Made by a program: the position numbers and the translations under genes. 64,000 bases of DNA from Fen-1298 sp963833465 (lineage in GTDB: Bacteria; Bacteroidota; Ignavibacteria; UBA10030): the NCBI GenBank assembly GCA_963833465.1, contig CAWHXW010000004.1, positions 62,001 through 126,000 on the forward strand, read 5' to 3'. The notes beneath the pieces were generated by a model, which worked only from the letters and a program-made list of their open reading frames with translations, was not told the origin of the DNA and did not search any database. Every line of letters starts with the position of its first letter. The stretch's first letter is position 1. Positions 26,680-36,487 of this stretch are shown here, piece after piece.

Positions 26680-29064
26680 TTACATAGTTTTTCCGAATTG
26701 GAAATGAAACTTCCATCCAGGTGCGGCGACGTTCGGTGTCACTCCATCATAACCGTAGCCGTAATCGAATCCAATCAAGCCAATTGGATTAACTAATAAC
26801 CGAACACCAAATCCAGCTGAGCGGCGAAGATTATGCATATCCATTACAGAAGGAGTAAGCCACACATTTCCTGCTTCAGCGAATAATAAAGTATAGATCG
26901 GAATTGGATTTAATGTTATTGCAAAACGTAATTCTGTTGTGTATTTTGCCATTGCTCTGCCGCCGGTATTGCCATTATCTGGACCGATACTATGATCATC
27001 ATATCCACGAAGCGGCGTTACGGAAATCTGCCCAAGACCTGTTCCCCCCATGTAAAATAAATCTTGATATGGAACATATGGATTTTCATCAAAGCCATAA
27101 ATGAGTCCTATTACATTAGAACTCATCAATGTTACTCGGTCAGAATTAGTTAATGGTACATACCAATCGGCATCAAAGACATACTTATGATATCGCGCTG
27201 CTTGAATGGCACCTCCAAACTTTGGGCCGCCGTTTATATCTGCTAATAACGAAAAATTTGAACCGCGAGATGGAAAAATCGGACTGTCGGTACTATTGCG
27301 CGAAATAACTTGAGTTATGCCTATCTGTGTCGTTGTTCCTTCAAGATAATAATTATTATAGGCGGTCGATGTGCCAATTGGGAAATATGTATTTTCTTGG
27401 ACACGCAAAGTCCAATCACCGCGGAAATACATATCCGGCCATTTGAAACGCCGTCCTACTCGAATTGATACGCCGCGATAATGCAAATCTGCATAATAAG
27501 ATTGATATGTATCGAAAATGTTGAAACCGAACAAAGTCGGCGTATCAAACATCCAAGGTTCTGTAAAGCCAATCGAGAAATTTCTATAATAATTGCTTAC
27601 ACCAAATTGATAATCAAATGTCATTGCTTGACCAGCACCGCCGCGAAGCGGTTCACTTAACGAAAAATTATTAAACGAAACTCCGAGACCACCGCTAAAG
27701 CCCATCGCGCCACTATATCCAACTGACATGTTGAAGGTATCGCTTGATTTTTCTTCAATAGAATACTCCAAATCAACTGTTTTGTCGTCAACTGGGCGAA
27801 CATCTGGTTTTAATTTATCCGGATTGAAATAATTTAATTGCTGCAATTGGCGCAAGCTTTTAATAATCAACTGCCTGCTGAAATAATCGCCTGGTTTGGT
27901 CAATAACTCACGGCGAATCACTTTTTCATATGTCTTTGTATTTCCAGAAATAAAAACTCTGCCGATGCGAAACTGATTTCGTTCATGAATTTGCATTGTT
28001 ATATCGAGACTATCTGTACCGACTACGTTTATTTCGGGTTCTACTTGAAAATACAAGTAACCATTATCTGCATACAAAGACGTAACATCAGTTTCTTCTT
28101 CATTGCGGTGAAGATTTTGATCAAACTTCTCTTGATCAAAGACATCGCCTTCTTTGAGTCCAAGCCGGGCACTCAGTACATCGGATGTATATACGGTATT
28201 TCCCTCCCAGTTTATTTTTCTAATAAAATATTGCTGCCCTTCTAACAAGTATATGTCAATCGTTAAATACCTATTCGTTTTATCATAAGTCAGCGAATCA
28301 GAAAGAATTTCGACATCACGATATCCATTCTTTCTATAAAATGCAAGGATAAGATCTTTATCTTCCTTATATTTTTTTCTATCGAATTTATTTGTTTCCC
28401 AAAACTTCCACCACTTTCTTTCACTTGTTTCCTTCATTTCACTTTTAAGATCGCCATCAGCAAACTGTTTATTGCCATGGAAATGGATGTAATCGACCTT
28501 CACTTTAGGGCCTTCATCAATAGCAATCTTCAATGCTGCACGTCCGGTTGTATCATTCACTGTAATAAGCGTTGGATTTATATGTGCATTAAGATATCCA
28601 TCCGCATCATATTGATTCTTCAAAAGGCGAACAACCACAGAAAGATCTTGCGGCGTAATGATTTGTCCTTTTACAAGATTAATTTTTTTAAGAATATCAT
28701 CCTGATCCAATTCATCATTGCCAGTTACTTCAATACGTTCCAATCTTGGATTTTCTTTCACCTTTATTAAGAGATAGACGCCATCCTGCACTCGATTATC
28801 GATTAATATTTGAACATCATCAAATATACGAAGGTTGTGCAATCTTTCAATTGCTAATTTTGTCTGTTCGCTTGGAATAGTTATTTCATCACCGATTTTC
28901 AATCCGGTATTTGCAATGATAGCAGATGGATCTCCCGATTTTTGTCCTTCCACGCTGATACCTAGAATTTTATATACTTCCTGCTGCTGTTTCTGACCGA
29001 ATAGCGCGCCTGCAGATAACAATACAAAGGTAAAGAGAAAAAAGAGCTTATGAATTCGCGACAC
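26680..29064 (-). CDS. bamA: Outer membrane protein assembly factor BamA
   Basis: A 794-residue outer-membrane protein: signal peptide (ending near GALFGQ), five POTRA-type repeats over roughly residues 30-420, and a C-terminal Omp85 beta-barrel (GGTGLGQISVTPLRGYDDHSIG includes the conserved loop-6 VRGY-like motif as LRGYD) ending in FHFQFGKTM. It inserts beta-barrel proteins into the outer membrane. The start overlaps uppS by 17 bases. Confidence 0.95.
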   Translation of the reverse strand: MSRIHKLFFLFTFVLLSAGALFGQKQQQEVYKILGISVEGQKSGDPSAIIANTGLKIGDEITIPSEQTKLAIERLHNLRIFDDVQILIDNRVQDGVYLLIKVKENPRLERIEVTGNDELDQDDILKKINLVKGQIITPQDLSVVVRLLKNQYDADGYLNAHINPTLITVNDTTGRAALKIAIDEGPKVKVDYIHFHGNKQFADGDLKSEMKETSERKWWKFWETNKFDRKKYKEDKDLILAFYRKNGYRDVEILSDSLTYDKTNRYLTIDIYLLEGQQYFIRKINWEGNTVYTSDVLSARLGLKEGDVFDQEKFDQNLHRNEEETDVTSLYADNGYLYFQVEPEINVVGTDSLDITMQIHERNQFRIGRVFISGNTKTYEKVIRRELLTKPGDYFSRQLIIKSLRQLQQLNYFNPDKLKPDVRPVDDKTVDLEYSIEEKSSDTFNMSVGYSGAMGFSGGLGVSFNNFSLSEPLRGGAGQAMTFDYQFGVSNYYRNFSIGFTEPWMFDTPTLFGFNIFDTYQSYYADLHYRGVSIRVGRRFKWPDMYFRGDWTLRVQENTYFPIGTSTAYNNYYLEGTTTQIGITQVISRNSTDSPIFPSRGSNFSLLADINGGPKFGGAIQAARYHKYVFDADWYVPLTNSDRVTLMSSNVIGLIYGFDENPYVPYQDLFYMGGTGLGQISVTPLRGYDDHSIGPDNGNTGGRAMAKYTTELRFAITLNPIPIYTLLFAEAGNVWLTPSVMDMHNLRRSAGFGVRLLVNPIGLIGFDYGYGYDGVTPNVAAPGWKFHFQFGKTM

Positions 29065-29884
29065 TTTTCTTGAACCTTTCTATTATCCGAGTCGAGTGAC
29101 TTTTTGAAGATTGTTGCACTTGTTCACTTACCATGCCGAACCTACGCTCGCGTGTTTGGAAGTCTGCAATTGCATCATACAGATGCTTCCGCCGAAAGGC
29201 GGGCCAAAACTCATTTACAATAACTATTTCGGAATAAGCTAATTGCCAAAGAAGAAAATTGCTAAGCCTCAATTCGCCGCTCGTCCTTATTAGCAAATCA
29301 GGATCAGGTATATTCTTTGTTTCAAGATAATTCGATATCATTTCCTCAGTAATCTTCTCTCTTTTTATCATTCCAGCATGGATATCAGCGTACATTTTCT
29401 TTACGGCATTCGTTATATCCCATCTACCGCTATAACTAAGTGCGAGCACTAAAGTTAAACCGGAATTCTCTTTCATCATCTCCATGGCATCACGTAATTC
29501 TTTAGCGACTTCATGAGGAAGAATATGGAATTCACCAATAACTTTTAATCTTACTTCGTTTTGATGAAGCCGATCTCGTTCATCTCTTAACGCCTTCACC
29601 AATAAGCGCATCAGCATGGATACTTCATCTTGCGGGCGTTTCCAGTTTTCAGTGGAGAACGTATAGAGCGTAAGATATTCAACTCCAAGCTGCGCACATG
29701 CTTCAATAATATCCCGAACAGAATTTACGCCTTCATTGTGACCGGCTATTCGAGGCAGCCCTCGCTGTTTCGCCCATCTGCCGTTACCATCCATAATAAT
29801 TGCAATGTGCTTTGGCAGCGGTCCGTTTGTGGTAAGCTGTTCTTGGCGTTTCTTATCAGATCCCGTTGCCTTTGCTAACGGCAC
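29048..29884 (-). CDS. uppS: Undecaprenyl diphosphate synthase
   Basis: A 278-residue cis-prenyltransferase. A GTG start at 29884 is supported by GGAG six bases upstream. IIMDGNGRWAKQRGLPRIAGH carries the catalytic Asp32; LTLYTFSTENWKRP, RTSGELRLSNFLLWQLAYSE and FWPAF are the later conserved regions. It makes the C55 lipid carrier for peptidoglycan and O-antigen. It leads the envelope run uppS-bamA-ompH-ompH-lpxD-lpxC/fabZ-lpxA and is divergent from clpC. Confidence 0.96.
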   Translation of the reverse strand: MPLAKATGSDKKRQEQLTTNGPLPKHIAIIMDGNGRWAKQRGLPRIAGHNEGVNSVRDIIEACAQLGVEYLTLYTFSTENWKRPQDEVSMLMRLLVKALRDERDRLHQNEVRLKVIGEFHILPHEVAKELRDAMEMMKENSGLTLVLALSYSGRWDITNAVKKMYADIHAGMIKREKITEEMISNYLETKNIPDPDLLIRTSGELRLSNFLLWQLAYSEIVIVNEFWPAFRRKHLYDAIADFQTRERRFGMVSEQVQQSSKSHSTRIIERFKKSVANS

Positions 29885-29925
29885 AATTTCTCCGAATTTC
29901 TAACTATTATTTAAATACAATTGTA

Positions 29926-29954
29926 AATTTAACCTTTTTTGCAACGATAGTCAA
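29926..29954 (-). promoter_or_regulatory. Probable promoter for the uppS-bamA-lpx operon
   Basis: Minus-strand -35 box TTGACT (29949-29954), 17-base spacer, -10 box TAAATT (29926-29931). It lies in the divergent intergenic region shared with clpC; the leader would be about 35 bases. Confidence 0.55.
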
Positions 29955-30010
29955 AAAAAAGCATCTAAAAGAGTGATGAGATACAGGAACAGACGTAAAT
30001 TTTCGATTTC

Positions 30011-30039
30011 TTGACTGACCCTGTAAAATTGATTATATT
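30011..30039 (+). promoter_or_regulatory. Sigma-70-type promoter for clpC
   Basis: -35 box TTGACT (30011-30016), exact 17-base spacer, -10 box TATATT (30034-30039). A transcript starting near 30046 would have a leader of roughly 87 bases before the clpC ATG. No CtsR-like direct repeat is seen around it. Confidence 0.7.
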
Positions 30040-30132
30040 GATATGGAAACTATATTTCTTTTAGAATGGTTCATGATTTAGGAATTAAGACGTCTTAGAA
30101 AGATAGATAGTTCCGTTATTAAGGGAAAATAT

Positions 30133-32640
30133 ATGGAAGGGAATTTTTCAAATAGAGTGCAAGATGTAATACGATTAAGCCGTGATGAAGCACTTCGACT
30201 TGGACACGATTATATCGGAACAGAACATTTGCTATTGGGCGTTATACGTGAAGGTGAAGGTATAGCCGTAAAAATACTTCGCAATCTCGGCGTAGATTTA
30301 TACAAGTTGAAGAAAACAATCGAAGATACTGTCCGCGCCGCAGGTGGAACGCTCACAATTGGAAATATTCCATTAACAAAGCAGGCAGAAAAAGTCTTAA
30401 AAATCACTTATCTAGAAGCAAAACTTTACAAATCTGATGTGATCGGTACAGAACATTTATTGTTATCGCTCCTTCGCGATGATGACAATATAGCAGCACA
30501 GATCATGCACCAATTTAATGTCCATTATGATGTAGTCCGTAATGAACTGGATAATATTATTTCAGGCAAACCATCTACACCGCCCGGCCAACAGCATGTT
30601 TCAACAGAAAAGAAACAAGAACGTTCAAAGACGCCTGTATTAGATAACTTCGGCCGTGACCTGACAAAATTAGCAGTTGAAGATAAACTTGATCCTATCG
30701 TTGGGCGGGAAAAAGAAATCGAACGGGTAGCTCAAGTTTTAAGCCGCCGGAAGAAAAATAATCCGGTATTAATAGGTGAACCGGGTGTTGGAAAATCTGC
30801 AATTGCAGAGGGCCTCGCACTTCGCATTGTTCAGAAAAAAATTTCCCGCGTTTTACATGATAAGCGTGTTGTGACACTGGACCTTGCAGCATTAGTTGCA
30901 GGAACTAAATATCGCGGTCAGTTTGAAGAACGAATGAAAGCTGTAATGAACGAATTAGAAAAATCTAAAGATGTCATCCTTTTCATCGACGAATTGCATA
31001 CGATTGTCGGTGCAGGCGGTGCGAGCGGCTCATTAGATGCATCTAATATGTTTAAACCTGCATTAGCTCGCGGCGATCTTCAATGCATTGGTGCGACTAC
31101 GCTTGACGAATACAGGCAATATATTGAAAAGGATGGCGCACTTGACCGTCGATTCCAAAAAATAATGGTGAACCCGACAACCGTTGATGAGACAATACAG
31201 ATACTTCAGAATATAAAGTATAAGTACGAAGAACGTCATGGAGTGCTTTATTCTGAACAGGCAGTACAGGCGGCTGTGCGCCTCAGCGATAGATACATTA
31301 CTGACCGGTTCCTTCCAGATAAAGCAATTGATGTGATGGATGAAGCTGGTGCCCGCGTGCATCTTGCCAATATTAAAGTGCCCAAAGAAATTCTCCAACT
31401 TGAAGAAGAAATCGAAAAAATTCGGCAATCAAAAAATCAAGTCGTGAAAAACCAAAATTTTGAAGAAGCAGCACGCTTGCGCGATCTGGAAAAGAAGCTT
31501 CTTAGCGATCTTGAAATTGCAAAACGTGAATGGGATTTAAAAGCACGGGATACGATTTATGATGTTGATGATGAAGATTGTGCTGCCGTTGTCTCGATGA
31601 TGACTAATATTCCAGTGCAAAAAGTTGCACAGAGTGAATCCGATAAATTGCTTAAGATGGAAACAGCGCTTGCTGAGATGGTTGTGGGACAAGACGAACC
31701 CATTTCTAAACTGACAAAAGCAATTCGGCGCACTAGAGCTGGCTTGAAAGATCCAAAGCGTCCTATTGGTTCCTTCATTTTCCTAGGCCCTACTGGCGTT
31801 GGAAAAACTGAGATGGCAAAATCGCTTGCCCGGTACTTGTTCGATTCTGATGAAGCGCTTATTCGCATTGATATGAGCGAATACATGGAAAAATTTGCAG
31901 TCTCGCGCCTTGTCGGTGCACCACCGGGATATGTCGGATATGAAGAAGGCGGCCAGCTTACTGAAAAAGTTCGCAGGAAACCATACTCGGTCGTTTTATT
32001 AGATGAAATTGAAAAAGCTCATCCAGACGTGTTCAATATTTTATTGCAGGTATTGGATGATGGAGTACTGACTGATAGTCTCGGTCGTCGAGTAGATTTT
32101 AAAAACACAATTTTGATAATGACATCAAATCTTGGTTCGCGTGATATTAAAATTACTGGTGGATTGGGTTTCGGGACAAACACGCAGCAGGATAAATACA
32201 AGGCGATGAAATCAGGTATCGAAGATGCACTAAAGCGTGTTTTCAATCCGGAGTTTCTTAATCGCGTTGATGATACGATTATTTTCCATCAGCTCGAGCG
32301 TTCACATATATATAAAATCATCGATATTGCAACGAGGGAACTCTTTAGCCGCATGATATCTTTGGGAATTACAATAGAATTAAGTCAAGAAGCAAAAGAT
32401 TTTCTTGTTGAGAAAGGATACGATCCTTTATTTGGTGCGCGACCGCTTCGCAGGGCAATCATGAAATATATCGAAGATCCGCTCGCTGAAGAAATTCTGA
32501 AAGGGAGTTACACACAAGGAAGTATTATACAAGCAAATTTTAATAAAGAAAAAGAAGAGCTTGTTTTTACTTTTACAGCCAAAGAAATTGAAAACAATCA
32601 AATAGAAAAACATAATGAAGAAATAATAGGGACTAAGTAA
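30133..32640 (+). CDS. clpC: ATP-dependent Clp protease ATP-binding subunit ClpC
   Basis: An 835-residue Hsp100 unfoldase. Two N-terminal Clp_N repeats (IGTEHLLLGVIREGEG and IGTEHLLLSLLRDDDN), AAA+ module 1 with Walker A starting at Gly215 (GEPGVGKS), a UVR-type linker (NFEEAARLRDLEKKLL), and AAA+ module 2 with Walker A starting at Gly552 (GPTGVGKT), then the D2-small C-terminal domain. It feeds proteins to ClpP; clpP is not in this window. AAGGG seven bases upstream supports the start. Followed by a strong terminator. Confidence 0.96.
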   Translation: MEGNFSNRVQDVIRLSRDEALRLGHDYIGTEHLLLGVIREGEGIAVKILRNLGVDLYKLKKTIEDTVRAAGGTLTIGNIPLTKQAEKVLKITYLEAKLYKSDVIGTEHLLLSLLRDDDNIAAQIMHQFNVHYDVVRNELDNIISGKPSTPPGQQHVSTEKKQERSKTPVLDNFGRDLTKLAVEDKLDPIVGREKEIERVAQVLSRRKKNNPVLIGEPGVGKSAIAEGLALRIVQKKISRVLHDKRVVTLDLAALVAGTKYRGQFEERMKAVMNELEKSKDVILFIDELHTIVGAGGASGSLDASNMFKPALARGDLQCIGATTLDEYRQYIEKDGALDRRFQKIMVNPTTVDETIQILQNIKYKYEERHGVLYSEQAVQAAVRLSDRYITDRFLPDKAIDVMDEAGARVHLANIKVPKEILQLEEEIEKIRQSKNQVVKNQNFEEAARLRDLEKKLLSDLEIAKREWDLKARDTIYDVDDEDCAAVVSMMTNIPVQKVAQSESDKLLKMETALAEMVVGQDEPISKLTKAIRRTRAGLKDPKRPIGSFIFLGPTGVGKTEMAKSLARYLFDSDEALIRIDMSEYMEKFAVSRLVGAPPGYVGYEEGGQLTEKVRRKPYSVVLLDEIEKAHPDVFNILLQVLDDGVLTDSLGRRVDFKNTILIMTSNLGSRDIKITGGLGFGTNTQQDKYKAMKSGIEDALKRVFNPEFLNRVDDTIIFHQLERSHIYKIIDIATRELFSRMISLGITIELSQEAKDFLVEKGYDPLFGARPLRRAIMKYIEDPLAEEILKGSYTQGSIIQANFNKEKEELVFTFTAKEIENNQIEKHNEEIIGTK

Positions 32641-32666
32641 TCTCAATATCAATTAAAGTTCTAGAG

Positions 32667-32696
32667 TCCCTCGGCAAATACCGGGGGATTTTTTTT
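32667..32696 (+). terminator. Rho-independent terminator of clpC
   Basis: An eight-pair GC-rich stem (32667-32674 with 32681-32688) with loop CAAATA, followed by a run of eight T residues at 32689-32696. Confidence 0.9.
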
Positions 32697-32745
32697 AAGC
32701 GAATAATCTTTTTTATCCATCCTTCATATTTGTTCTGTAACATCT

Positions 32746-33342
32746 ATGAAACCAAATAGTAAATTATATATCCTCTTTTACAAACCTTACGGCGTTTTAT
32801 CACAATTTACACGTGAAGCAGGATATTTATCATTAGCCGACTTTGGACCATTTCCAAAAAAAACTTATACTGTAGGTAGATTGGATGCAAATAGCGAAGG
32901 TCTTCTTCTTTTAACAAACGATAATATTATTAAACATCGTATCACAGATCCAAAATTCGAACATGAAAGAAAGTATCTTGTTCAAATAGAAGGACTTCTG
33001 AGTGAAACCGAAATAGAACGATTACAGAATGGAGTTATTATTGAAGGGAAATGCACTAAACCAGCAAAGGTAAAATTGTTGACTCATGAACCATACTTAC
33101 CGCCACGAGCTGCGCCTATTCGATTCAGAAAAAACATTCCAACATCGTGGATAAAAATTGCATTGAGTGAAGGGCGAAATCGACAAGTGAGAAAAATGAC
33201 TGCTGCGGTCGGTCATCCTACATTACGACTTGTACGAACATCTATCACCTTTCTAACTACTCAAGGGCTAAAACCTGGGATGCATAGAAAATTGACTCCA
33301 AAAGAAGTTAAAAAAATGTTTGAGCTAATTAAAGATCAATGA
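32746..33342 (+). CDS. RluE-type rRNA pseudouridine synthase
   Basis: A 198-residue single-domain pseudouridine synthase of the RsuA/RluB/RluE group, without an N-terminal S4 domain. The catalytic Asp is in VGRLDANSEGLLLLTND; LFYKPYGVLSQFT opens the fold and EGRNRQVRKMTAAVGHPTLRLVR is the conserved C-terminal motif. The lack of S4 and the short length match RluE (23S rRNA position 2457 in E. coli numbering), so that assignment is likely but not certain. It is monocistronic as far as I can see. Confidence 0.88.
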   Translation: MKPNSKLYILFYKPYGVLSQFTREAGYLSLADFGPFPKKTYTVGRLDANSEGLLLLTNDNIIKHRITDPKFEHERKYLVQIEGLLSETEIERLQNGVIIEGKCTKPAKVKLLTHEPYLPPRAAPIRFRKNIPTSWIKIALSEGRNRQVRKMTAAVGHPTLRLVRTSITFLTTQGLKPGMHRKLTPKEVKKMFELIKDQ

Positions 33343-34434
33343 TTTTTAAATTAGTCTATCTTTCAAGAATATCTTATAAGAAAAATAGAAAACCCCGACG
33401 CACTACCAAACGCCGGGGTTAGGGAGGCTATCGAACCGCCCACCGTGGGGAACGGCGAGCATGTTCAATATTAATAACGTTTCAGATAAAAAAAAGTTCC
33501 TAAAAATTAGTAAATTATTTCGTTAATACACACGGCATATTAACATTAATATTTAGACAATAAGCTGCGGTGAAGAATTGTATAATTGTAGCTATTCAAT
33601 TTGCAGGCAAAATAAATTGTAGAACTGTGTCGATTGATAGAAGATCTGTCAATATCTCTTTTTCATTTGCATTATACAAGGAGTTTTTGTTTCTTCATTA
33701 TAGAGCTTGCCTAACCGATTACTGATGTGATTAAAAATAAATATGTCTGCTAAATATTTCTATATGAAAACCAATTATCGACAACATCTTGAAAACAATC
33801 GAGCCGAGAATTATTCTTCCTCATTCTTTCTTGTTTCGGCGGTAACGGATACATTCACACGGCAGAGGCATTACATCGCGCGACTCTGTTGACCAAATTT
33901 CTAATCAGTACCAAACATTACTGCATGCTAGATCTCACTTTAAAACTTTTCAAACAGCTTTATTCTGAATCATACTTTCTAATAATAAATAGGGCACCGG
34001 AATTCTTGGGATATCTAAACACTCCGATAAAAAGTTGTATAAGAAGAAGGTGTTCATTAAACCTTTTGACCAACTTAACTACAATCGTTATCTTTAAATT
34101 ATGCATAGCAACTTCAATCAAAACAAGTATAAAACGAAAAGATTAAAGTATCAGGAATTCCCATAATGCCTGAGTTCCAGTTAAAAGAAAAATCTCTAAT
34201 TACACGTAAAGACCTTAATATCGAAATGAATCGTTTTACTGTCATTAAGCATTGTGCAGGTTGAAGGGCAATTAATATTTCCAATTTTTCTTATAAACTC
34301 AAACAAATTATCGAATCGCCATTAATGTTCGTAAATGCATGTGCATCAACTTGTTATTTGGTTAAACCGAATGCGGCAACTAAAATTTTTACGGATATAT
34401 ATTCACACTTACAAAAGTAATAGAATTTACTAAG
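33343..34434. other. 1.1-kb AT-rich stretch without a convincing gene
   Basis: Between the RluE-type gene and the hydrolase I see no reading frame with family features. The only longer frame (33889-34146, plus) has low-complexity, AT-driven composition and no start signal. The region holds the hairpin element at 33380-33462, described separately, and otherwise nothing recognisable. Confidence 0.6.
33380..33462 (-). ncRNA. Candidate small structured RNA ending in a terminator-like hairpin
   Basis: On the minus strand a GC-rich segment of about 85 bases stands out from AT-rich surroundings. It has a local hairpin around CCGTTCCCCACGG, then a strong stem AACCCCGGCG/CGTCGGGGTT (33391-33420) followed by TTCTATTTTT. 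No minus-strand gene lies upstream that would need this terminator, so a short independent transcript is possible. It could instead be a terminator for the plus-strand RluE-type gene, but the T-run is on the minus side. I do not recognise a known RNA family. Confidence 0.3.
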
Positions 34435-35244
34435 ATTAAAATCATCATAAACGATATTGCAATCAACTATAACGAACGCGGTCTGCCGCAAGGTCTGCCA
34501 GTCGTATTTATTCATGGTTTCCCTTTCAATCATGAAATGTGGGAACCTCAAATGAATATAATGCCAAATAACATTCATGCTATCACTTATGACATACGAG
34601 GGCATGGAGGTAGTAATACAGGCGACGGGCAATTTACGATAGAAATATTTGTCGACGATTTGATCGCATTACTCAATCATCTTCTCATAAAAAAAGCAAT
34701 ACTCTGCGGGCTCTCAATGGGAGGTTATATTGCATTGCGTACCTTCGAGAGACATCCGGATAGAGTTTGCGGATTGATTTTATGCGATACGAAAAGCGAA
34801 GCCGACACTGATGCGGCAAAAATTAAGCGTACAGTTACAATGAAAACAGTAAAAATCGAAGGCGTTCAAACGTTTGCAGAAGATTTTGTGAAAACAATTT
34901 TCTGGGAAAAAACGTTCGAGAGAAATCCAAACGTCATCTCGTTCATCAAACAAATTATTTGCGCAAACTCACCGCGTGGAATTTGTGGAACTCTGATCGC
35001 GCTTGCTTCCCGCACCGACACAACACCGGCTCTTTCTTCAATTAATATTCCTACATGCATTATCGCAGGGGAGCATGATAAATTGACTCCTCCCTCTAGT
35101 GCACAAAAAATGCATTTGATGATTGCCGGATCAGATTTGCATATATTGCCTGATGCTGCTCATATGAGCAATTTAGAAAACACGCCGGAATTCAACGATG
35201 CGCTAATAAATTTTTTAAGAAACTATAACAGCTGTTATCATTGA
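34435..35244 (+). CDS. Alpha/beta hydrolase
   Basis: The first ATG in frame is 34537, but it would cut off the oxyanion-hole strand VVFIHGFPFNHEMW that lies upstream in the same frame. Reading back, the natural family N-terminus (KIIINDIAINYNERG) begins after an ATT at 34435, giving 269 residues; no ATG, GTG or TTG is available there. Nucleophile Ser is in CGLSMGGYIAL, the acid in IAGEHDKLTPP, and the His in DAAHMSN. Substrate is unknown (BioH, 3-oxoadipate lactonase and esterase relatives look alike). It lies just before hemB. Confidence 0.72.
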   Translation: MKIIINDIAINYNERGLPQGLPVVFIHGFPFNHEMWEPQMNIMPNNIHAITYDIRGHGGSNTGDGQFTIEIFVDDLIALLNHLLIKKAILCGLSMGGYIALRTFERHPDRVCGLILCDTKSEADTDAAKIKRTVTMKTVKIEGVQTFAEDFVKTIFWEKTFERNPNVISFIKQIICANSPRGICGTLIALASRTDTTPALSSINIPTCIIAGEHDKLTPPSSAQKMHLMIAGSDLHILPDAAHMSNLENTPEFNDALINFLRNYNSCYH

Positions 35245-35311
35245 TCTTCTATATTCCTTCACCTATATTAGAACACAGCTTGAGAATAATTATATATAAG
35301 ATGGTGTCATC

Positions 35312-36328
35312 ATGAATGAAACAAATCTTTCTCCCGGCCAATACGGCAATATATCCAATGAACCATTCCGCCGGCTCCGCCGCACGCGGATGTCAGAATT
35401 ACTCCGTTCTATGGTACGCGAAACAGAACTTTCCATAAATGATTTCATATATCCGCTCTTCGTTGTTCCAGGAACTAAATTCAGAAAAGAAGTTGGCTCT
35501 ATGCCATCTGTGTTTCAGCTATCTGTGGATGAACTTGTGCGGGAATGTGTTGAGGTGAAAGCGCTTGGTATTCCTGCGGTGATTCTATTTGGCATTCCGG
35601 AACACAAGGATGTAGTTGGAAGCGGTGCATACGATGAACATGGAATCGTCCAAACTGCTGTTCGCCTACTAAAAAAGGAAGTTCCTGAATTAATTGTCGT
35701 AACAGATGTATGTTTATGTGAATACACTTCACACGGTCATTGCGGAATCGTTTTGGGTAATGAGATTTTGAACGACGCTTCTATCGAATTGCTGGCTAAG
35801 GAGGCACTGACTCATGCCGAAGCCGGCGCAGATATAATTGCTCCTTCGGATATGTTTGACGGAAGAGTAAAAATCATCCGTCAAATTTTAGATGCTAATG
35901 ATTTTCATAATATTCCAATTATGTCCTATGCGGCAAAATACGCATCTGGATTTTATGGTCCATTCCGCGAAGCCGCAGAAAGTACGCCAAAATTCGGCGA
36001 TCGCCGTTCGCACCAAATGGATCCTGCTAACAGCGATGAAGCATTACGTGAAATTGAGCAGGATATTATCGAGGGCGCGGATATTGTGATGGTGAAGCCG
36101 GCTTTATCATATCTTGATATTATACGCCGTGTAAAAGACAAGTTTAAAATGCCGACGGCTGCATACAATGTAAGTGGTGAGTATTCGATGATCAAAGCGG
36201 CAGGACGCAATGGCTGGATTGACGAATCGCGTGTGATGATGGAAGTTCTGATAAGTATCAAGCGCGCCGGCGCTGATATAATTCTTACATACTTTGCAAA
36301 AGAAGCGGCAAAATTGTTAAAGAGATAA
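35312..36328 (+). CDS. hemB: Porphobilinogen synthase (delta-aminolevulinate dehydratase)
   Basis: A 338-residue haem/tetrapyrrole enzyme that condenses two ALA molecules. The metal-site cysteines are in DVCLCEYTSHGHCG; the Schiff-base lysines are in MSYAAKYASGFYGPF and MVKPALSYLD. Length and order are typical for the zinc-type enzyme. It is co-directional with hemL downstream, so the pair covers two steps of the C5 pathway of haem synthesis. Confidence 0.96.
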   Translation: MNETNLSPGQYGNISNEPFRRLRRTRMSELLRSMVRETELSINDFIYPLFVVPGTKFRKEVGSMPSVFQLSVDELVRECVEVKALGIPAVILFGIPEHKDVVGSGAYDEHGIVQTAVRLLKKEVPELIVVTDVCLCEYTSHGHCGIVLGNEILNDASIELLAKEALTHAEAGADIIAPSDMFDGRVKIIRQILDANDFHNIPIMSYAAKYASGFYGPFREAAESTPKFGDRRSHQMDPANSDEALREIEQDIIEGADIVMVKPALSYLDIIRRVKDKFKMPTAAYNVSGEYSMIKAAGRNGWIDESRVMMEVLISIKRAGADIILTYFAKEAAKLLKR

Positions 36329-36360
36329 ATAATTCTCGCCGCAAGCAGCGATGTATTTAT

Positions 36361-36420
36361 AATGCCGGCGTATGCTGGCATTCAGTTTCTGGATTTCTTC
36401 CGACACAGTCGGGAGAAATT
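36361..36420. repeat. Double-hairpin intergenic element between hemB and hemL
   Basis: Two adjacent inverted repeats: 36361-36382 (nine pairs) and 36392-36420 (13 pairs, loop ACA). There is no T-run, so this is not a standard terminator; it resembles REP/MITE-type intergenic elements. A 40-base segment following it (36426-36465) recurs after hemL. Confidence 0.45.
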
Positions 36421-36425
36421 ACGAT

Positions 36426-36465
36426 GCAAGCGTTGGGATATTAAACCCGATAGAAGATAAAAAAA
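36426..36465 (+). repeat. Imperfect 40-bp repeat, copy upstream of hemL
   Basis: Matches 37921-37960 at 31 of 40 positions by direct comparison, both beginning GCAAGCGT and ending TAAAAAAA. Likely a decayed interspersed element. Confidence 0.45.
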
Positions 36466-36487
36466 TGATTTTTAGAAAGAATATTCT

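Noticed and set aside
33425..33450. tRNA-like GGTTCGATAGCC on the minus strand
   Set aside because: The putative T-arm has no matching stem of five pairs, and no acceptor, D or anticodon arm can be drawn around it.
33889..34146. Possible small protein of 85 residues
   Set aside because: Composition follows the AT-rich DNA, there is no Shine-Dalgarno site and no recognisable domain.
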